A stretch of DNA of 64,000 nt, from the NCBI GenBank assembly GCA_963277665.1, contig OY728158.1, forward strand, positions 596,092,818 to 596,156,817, read 5' to 3'. The stretch comes from Viscum album (taxonomy: Eukaryota > Streptophyta > Magnoliopsida > Santalales > Viscaceae). Under the pieces are notes generated by a model. The model saw only the letters and a list, made by a program, of their open reading frames with translations. It was not told the origin of the DNA and ran no database searches. Below are positions 61,080 through 64,000 of the stretch, piece by piece. How positions within the stretch are numbered: the stretch's first letter is position 1; each line of letters opens with the position of its first letter. Both the position numbers and the translations under genes were made by a program.

Positions 61080-61692
61080 TGTCTCTAAAAATTAGGAACA
61101 CATCCTGATACTTCATTACAACAAAATCCCCTTTTCTTGGACTGATCAAATTCTGAACAAATTTTAATAGAAGACTAGTTTCTCCATATAATTATACAGC
61201 TATAGCCCTTCGCTTGGTGCCATTACCAGTTAAAATTTCCAAGGAATTTTCCAGATTGAAGATAACAGATGACGGAAGAGGGTCTCTCTGGTAGTCTTCA
61301 CAAACTCCTTCATGAGGAATCTGTAGGCATGCAGCCCACAACCTTGAGGTGAAAGAACACTTCTGACCATTGATCCAGCTAGTCACCATAATGCATTCTA
61401 CAAAATCAAAGGAAAACTTCACATATTTATAGAATTGAGATACCAGACTCGGGTAAATCGGTCTATTTTGTCCATAGAACCATTCAAGCCATCCTTGTTC
61501 TCTTAAAACATTCAGAACTAATGACTTTCTAGTCAGTAGCATCTTAGGGAAAATCGCTTTTTCAGGTAAAACAGTACGGCTTACCATGTTTGGGTTTAGA
61601 GGTCCTTCAAAAGCTATCCTCAGTATTCTCTTTTGTATCTTAGAGCGGCGCTTCTCAGACGAGGGTGAAGACAGACGCTTCATCCTTGACAT
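61075..61692 (-). pseudogene. Env-like third ORF of the Sirevirus, N-terminal part
   Basis: The frame starts at 61692 (MSRMKRLSSPSSEKRRSKIQ), with a basic N-terminus. It runs 166 codons to a TAA at 61192-61194 and continues in frame to the LARD insertion at 61075 (ISPRKGDFVVMKYQDVFLIF). Parts such as FYKYVKFSFDFVE and HEGVCEDYQRD have the character of the plant retrotransposon-encoded 'putative plant transposon protein' family, by my recollection of that family. The ORF resumes in the same frame at 51584 with HLLKNGHK. It lies about 430 bp downstream of pol, as Sirevirus third ORFs do. Function is unknown. Confidence 0.72.
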
Positions 61693-61829
61693 CCACTAAA
61701 ATTTTGGGCGAGAGAGGAGAAGGTTTTCAAGAGTGAGAATATTCATGAGAGAGTTCGGGTAAGTAATCGAATGAAACCCTTATGTTTTATAATTTGGGAA
61801 TGTCAAACGTCATAAAAAAAACGCGGGAA

Positions 61830-62090
61830 ATCAAATATCAATGAAATAAAAATTACCGTGATACGGGTTAAGATAAGAATATGAGTAATCTTCACGATGA
61901 GACTTTGAGTAGGAATTACGGTGTGATGAAAACCATTCACTATGGTGAGATAGCTGGTGGTCGTCACGGTGAGATAGTGACCAATTTGTGCAGTCACGGT
62001 GAGACGGTGAGTTGACAGACTGTGAGAACAAGGTCTTAATGGTGAGACCGTATGCATGAAACAGTAACTGTAAAACAGTGAGCATGAAAC
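61830..62090 (-). repeat. Spacer with CTCACCGT-type repeats between pol and the env-like ORF
   Basis: On the minus strand the motif CTCACCGT or close variants (TCACCGTG, CTCACCAT, CACACCGTAA, CTCATCGTGA) recurs about eight times at irregular 15-35 bp spacing. The same ACCGTGA core dominates the LTR array at 48399-48598. The two overlapping minus frames here (61803-62085) merely reflect the repeats. Confidence 0.7.
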
Positions 62091-62124
62091 CGTAAAGTAA
62101 AATATAGTAAAGTATTAGACATTA

Positions 62125-62385
62125 AGATCAGTAAGATATTTCTTTATCATTAATCATACCAAGATCAAGTACGATGTAGTCTAATATTTCATAATTTAAT
62201 GGTTTAGTGAATATATCAACAAGTTGATATTCAGTTCCAATGAATTCCAAAGTGATATCACCTTTTTAATAATGAAACCTCAAAAAGTGATGTATTAAAT
62301 CAATATGTTTTGTCCTAGAATGAGAAACAAGATTCTTAGAAATATTAATAGCACTTGTGTTGTCAAATTTATTGGGACATGTCTG
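62125..62385 (-). pseudogene. Sirevirus pol C-terminus (end of RNase H), frameshifted
   Basis: A one-base shift near 62385 separates this from the frame 62744-62295. In the shifted frame the minus strand reads DNTSAINISKNLVSHSRTKH, then IDLIHHFLRFHY, a stop, KGDITLEFIGTEYQLVDIFT and KPLN. These match the copia RNase H end D..SAI.L..NPV.H.RTKHI...HHF.R......I......T..Q.ADI.TKPL. pol ends near 62125. Confidence 0.88.
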
Positions 62386-62960
62386 AATTGATATCCATAG
62401 TCTAGTAATGTGTGTTTCATCCATAATATTTGTGCACAACAACTGCCAACAGCTATGTATTTAGCTTCTGCCATAGATAATGAAACAAAATTTTGTTTCA
62501 TACTACACCATGATACTAGTGACTTTCCTAAAAGGTGACATGTTCCAGAGGAGCTTTTTCTATCTAACTTACATCCCGCAAAATCAGCATCAGAATAACT
62601 AACTAAATCAAATGATTGTCCTTTGGGATAGAATAGTCCGAAATTGGGAGTATGCTTTAGGTATTCGAAAATCCTTTTTACAACATTTAAATGTGAATCT
62701 TTAGGGTTTGCTTGAAAACGATCACACATACACACACTAAACATAATATCAGGACGAATAGCTGTCAGTTAGAGTAGACTTCCAATAATTCCTCTATAAG
62801 TGGTTTGATCAACAGATTTACCATCTTCATCAAGATCCATCTTACAGGTGGTACTCATGGGAGTGTCACTACTTTTTGTGCTATCCAATACAAAACGTTT
62901 TACAAGATCTATAGTATATTTAATTTGAATTAAAATAATTGCATTATCATTTTGAAAGAT
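62386..62960 (-). pseudogene. Sirevirus RNase H remnant
   Basis: The minus strand reads DTPMSTTCKMDLDEDGKSVD near 62850, then YRGIIGSLL, a stop where the family has Tyr, and LTAIRPDIMFSVCMCDRFQA (family: Y..LIGSLLYLT.SRPDI.F.V...ARFQ). It continues VKRIFEYLKHTPNFGLFYPK, YSDADFAGCKLDRKSSSGTC (RNase H active-site Asp residues), FVSLSMAEAKYIAVGSCCAQ and LWMK. Ty1/copia RNase H is clearly identifiable and mostly open. Confidence 0.93.
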
Positions 62961-64000
62961 TTCAAATCCAAGGAAAAATTTGAGTTAACCCATTTAAATA
63001 ATTTGAAATTCATTTTTCATCAGTTTAAAAAAATTAGTACATAGGGAATTTCTTGAAGATCCAAAAATAATATCATGTACATAAATTTGTATAACTAAAA
63101 CATCTTCAAAATTTTGTTTTATAAAAAATGTAGGGTCAGCTATACCTTTTGTAAAACCTTTAGAAATTAGAAAAGTACTTAATCTGTCATACCAAGATCT
63201 TGGATCTTGTTTTAAACCATATAAAGCTTTTGATAATTTGGAAATATGATTTGGAAAATGAGGGTTTGTAAATCCAGGTGGTTATTCAACAAAAACAACC
63301 TTATAAATATATCCATTTAAGAATGCACTCTTGACATCCATTTGATATAGTTTGAAATTTAGATGTGCAACATAAGCAAGTAAGATCCTAATAGCTTCTA
63401 ATTTGGCTACTGGAGAAAAAGTCTCCTTATAGTCAATTCCTTCCACTTGACTATAGACTTGTGCAACTAGCCTAGATTTGTTTCTAACTATGTTTCTAGA
63501 TTCATCTATTTTATTTCTAAACACCCATTTAGCGCCTATTGTGAAAGTGTCCTTAGGTCTTTCTACAAGATTCCAAACATTATTTATTTCAAACTGATTG
63601 AGTTGTTCTTGCATGGAAATCACCCAAAATTCATCATTAATAGCATCATCAATGTTTATAGGTTCAAGATGTGACAAGAAGGCTTGATGTTTAACCTGAT
63701 TTCTAAGAGAAGCTCTAGTCTGTGTCCCTCTATCCATAATTCCTACAATAGCATCTAAAGGATGATTATTTAGAATTCTAGTTGATCTAGTAAAGGTAGG
63801 ACTAGAAATTTCAGGTTTTCTCTAGGTTCGGGTTCATTATGAGCAGATTTTGGAATAAGTCCAGAACTAGTTTTTTTATAGAAAGTTCTTTAGATTTTTC
63901 ATTAAGGTCCAAAATAATAAAATCTTCTTCAAGATATTCAAGAGAGGTTTTAGACTCATGTGGATCAGTTTCATCAAATTTGATGTGAACAGATTCTTCC
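62961..64000 (-). pseudogene. Sirevirus reverse transcriptase remnant
   Basis: From 63737 the minus strand reads [20 protein letters not shown], then [20 protein letters not shown] (family: W..AM.EEL.QFE.N.VW.L), [40 protein letters not shown] and [20 protein letters not shown] (motif [10 protein letters not shown] with catalytic Asp). A stop at 63282-63284 replaces Gln of VEQPPGF. It continues KALYGLKQDPRSWYDRL and IYVHDIIFGS, where the catalytic YVDD box has become YVHD. Upstream in-frame sequence ([13 protein letters not shown]) continues to the window edge. Confidence 0.94.

Larger units (their letters stand above)
47174..64000 (-). mobile_element. Ty1/copia Sirevirus-like retrotransposon, 3' part
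   Basis: Minus-strand order from 64000 down: copia pol end (RT and RNase H), a spacer, a long env-like third ORF, two polypurine tracts and the 3' LTR (48879-47174). Ty1/copia pol followed by a large extra ORF, and repeated polypurine tracts beside the LTR, are known hallmarks of Sireviruses. gag, protease, integrase and the 5' LTR lie beyond 64000. A LARD-like element (51585-61074) interrupts the env-like ORF. Genus assignment is inference from this organisation. Confidence 0.85.

Overview
The window looks like nuclear DNA of a flowering plant with a large, repeat-rich genome. It is strongly AT-rich, and everything I can identify is a transposable element or its debris: Ty3/gypsy and Ty1/copia LTR retrotransposons, a plant L1-type LINE with an RNase H domain, tRNA-derived SINE-like insertions and a CACTA-like transposon end. 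I found no host protein gene, no rRNA, no functional tRNA and no bacterial features. The species cannot be named from this sequence; a eudicot is plausible but not shown.

Layout. 1-6105: the 3' half of an old plus-strand Ty3/gypsy element (A): reverse transcriptase, RNase H, integrase and chromodomain-like tail remnants, a polypurine tract and a degraded ~3.5 kb LTR. 6106-8639: nothing recognisable. 8640-20357: a degraded minus-strand LTR of the same family (B) plus the end of its internal region, split by a ~6.2 kb LINE (10643-16815, 21-bp target duplications, 20/21 matching) and by a 715-bp insertion with a Pol III-like head (19345-20059, exact 14-bp duplications). 20358-20780: CACTA-like terminus and subterminal repeats. 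20781-30149: AT-rich, mostly unassignable. 30150-40616: a complete but decayed minus-strand Ty3/gypsy chromovirus with both ~2.2 kb LTRs, PBS, PPT, gag, protease, RT, RNase H, integrase and chromodomain remnants, and 5-bp target duplications (4/5 matching). 40617-44972: AT-rich DNA ending in the PBS and leader of another minus-strand member of the A/B family (C). 44985-47173: part of C's 5' LTR, cut by the next element. 47174-64000: the 3' part of a minus-strand Ty1/copia Sirevirus-like element (1.7 kb LTR, two polypurine tracts, a ~1000-codon env-like third ORF, end of pol) that continues past the window. Its env-like ORF is split by 51585-61074, a LARD-like non-autonomous LTR element with two ~3.69 kb LTRs and a ~2.1 kb interior encoding only two CCHC zinc knuckles; that interior carries a tRNA-derived SINE.

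How the parts relate. A, B, C and the LARD-like element share LTR landmarks (TGTAACACCC start, TATA box, 3' end, PBS and PPT context), so they form one family: A preserves pol, and the LARD-like element is a derivative without pol. The right-hand side shows four nested layers (C, then Sirevirus, then LARD, then SINE), which gives a relative insertion order. Decay is mostly by point mutation. The env-like frame has nine stops and no frameshift across about 3 kb, and several pol stops fall at positions that are Q or W in the families.
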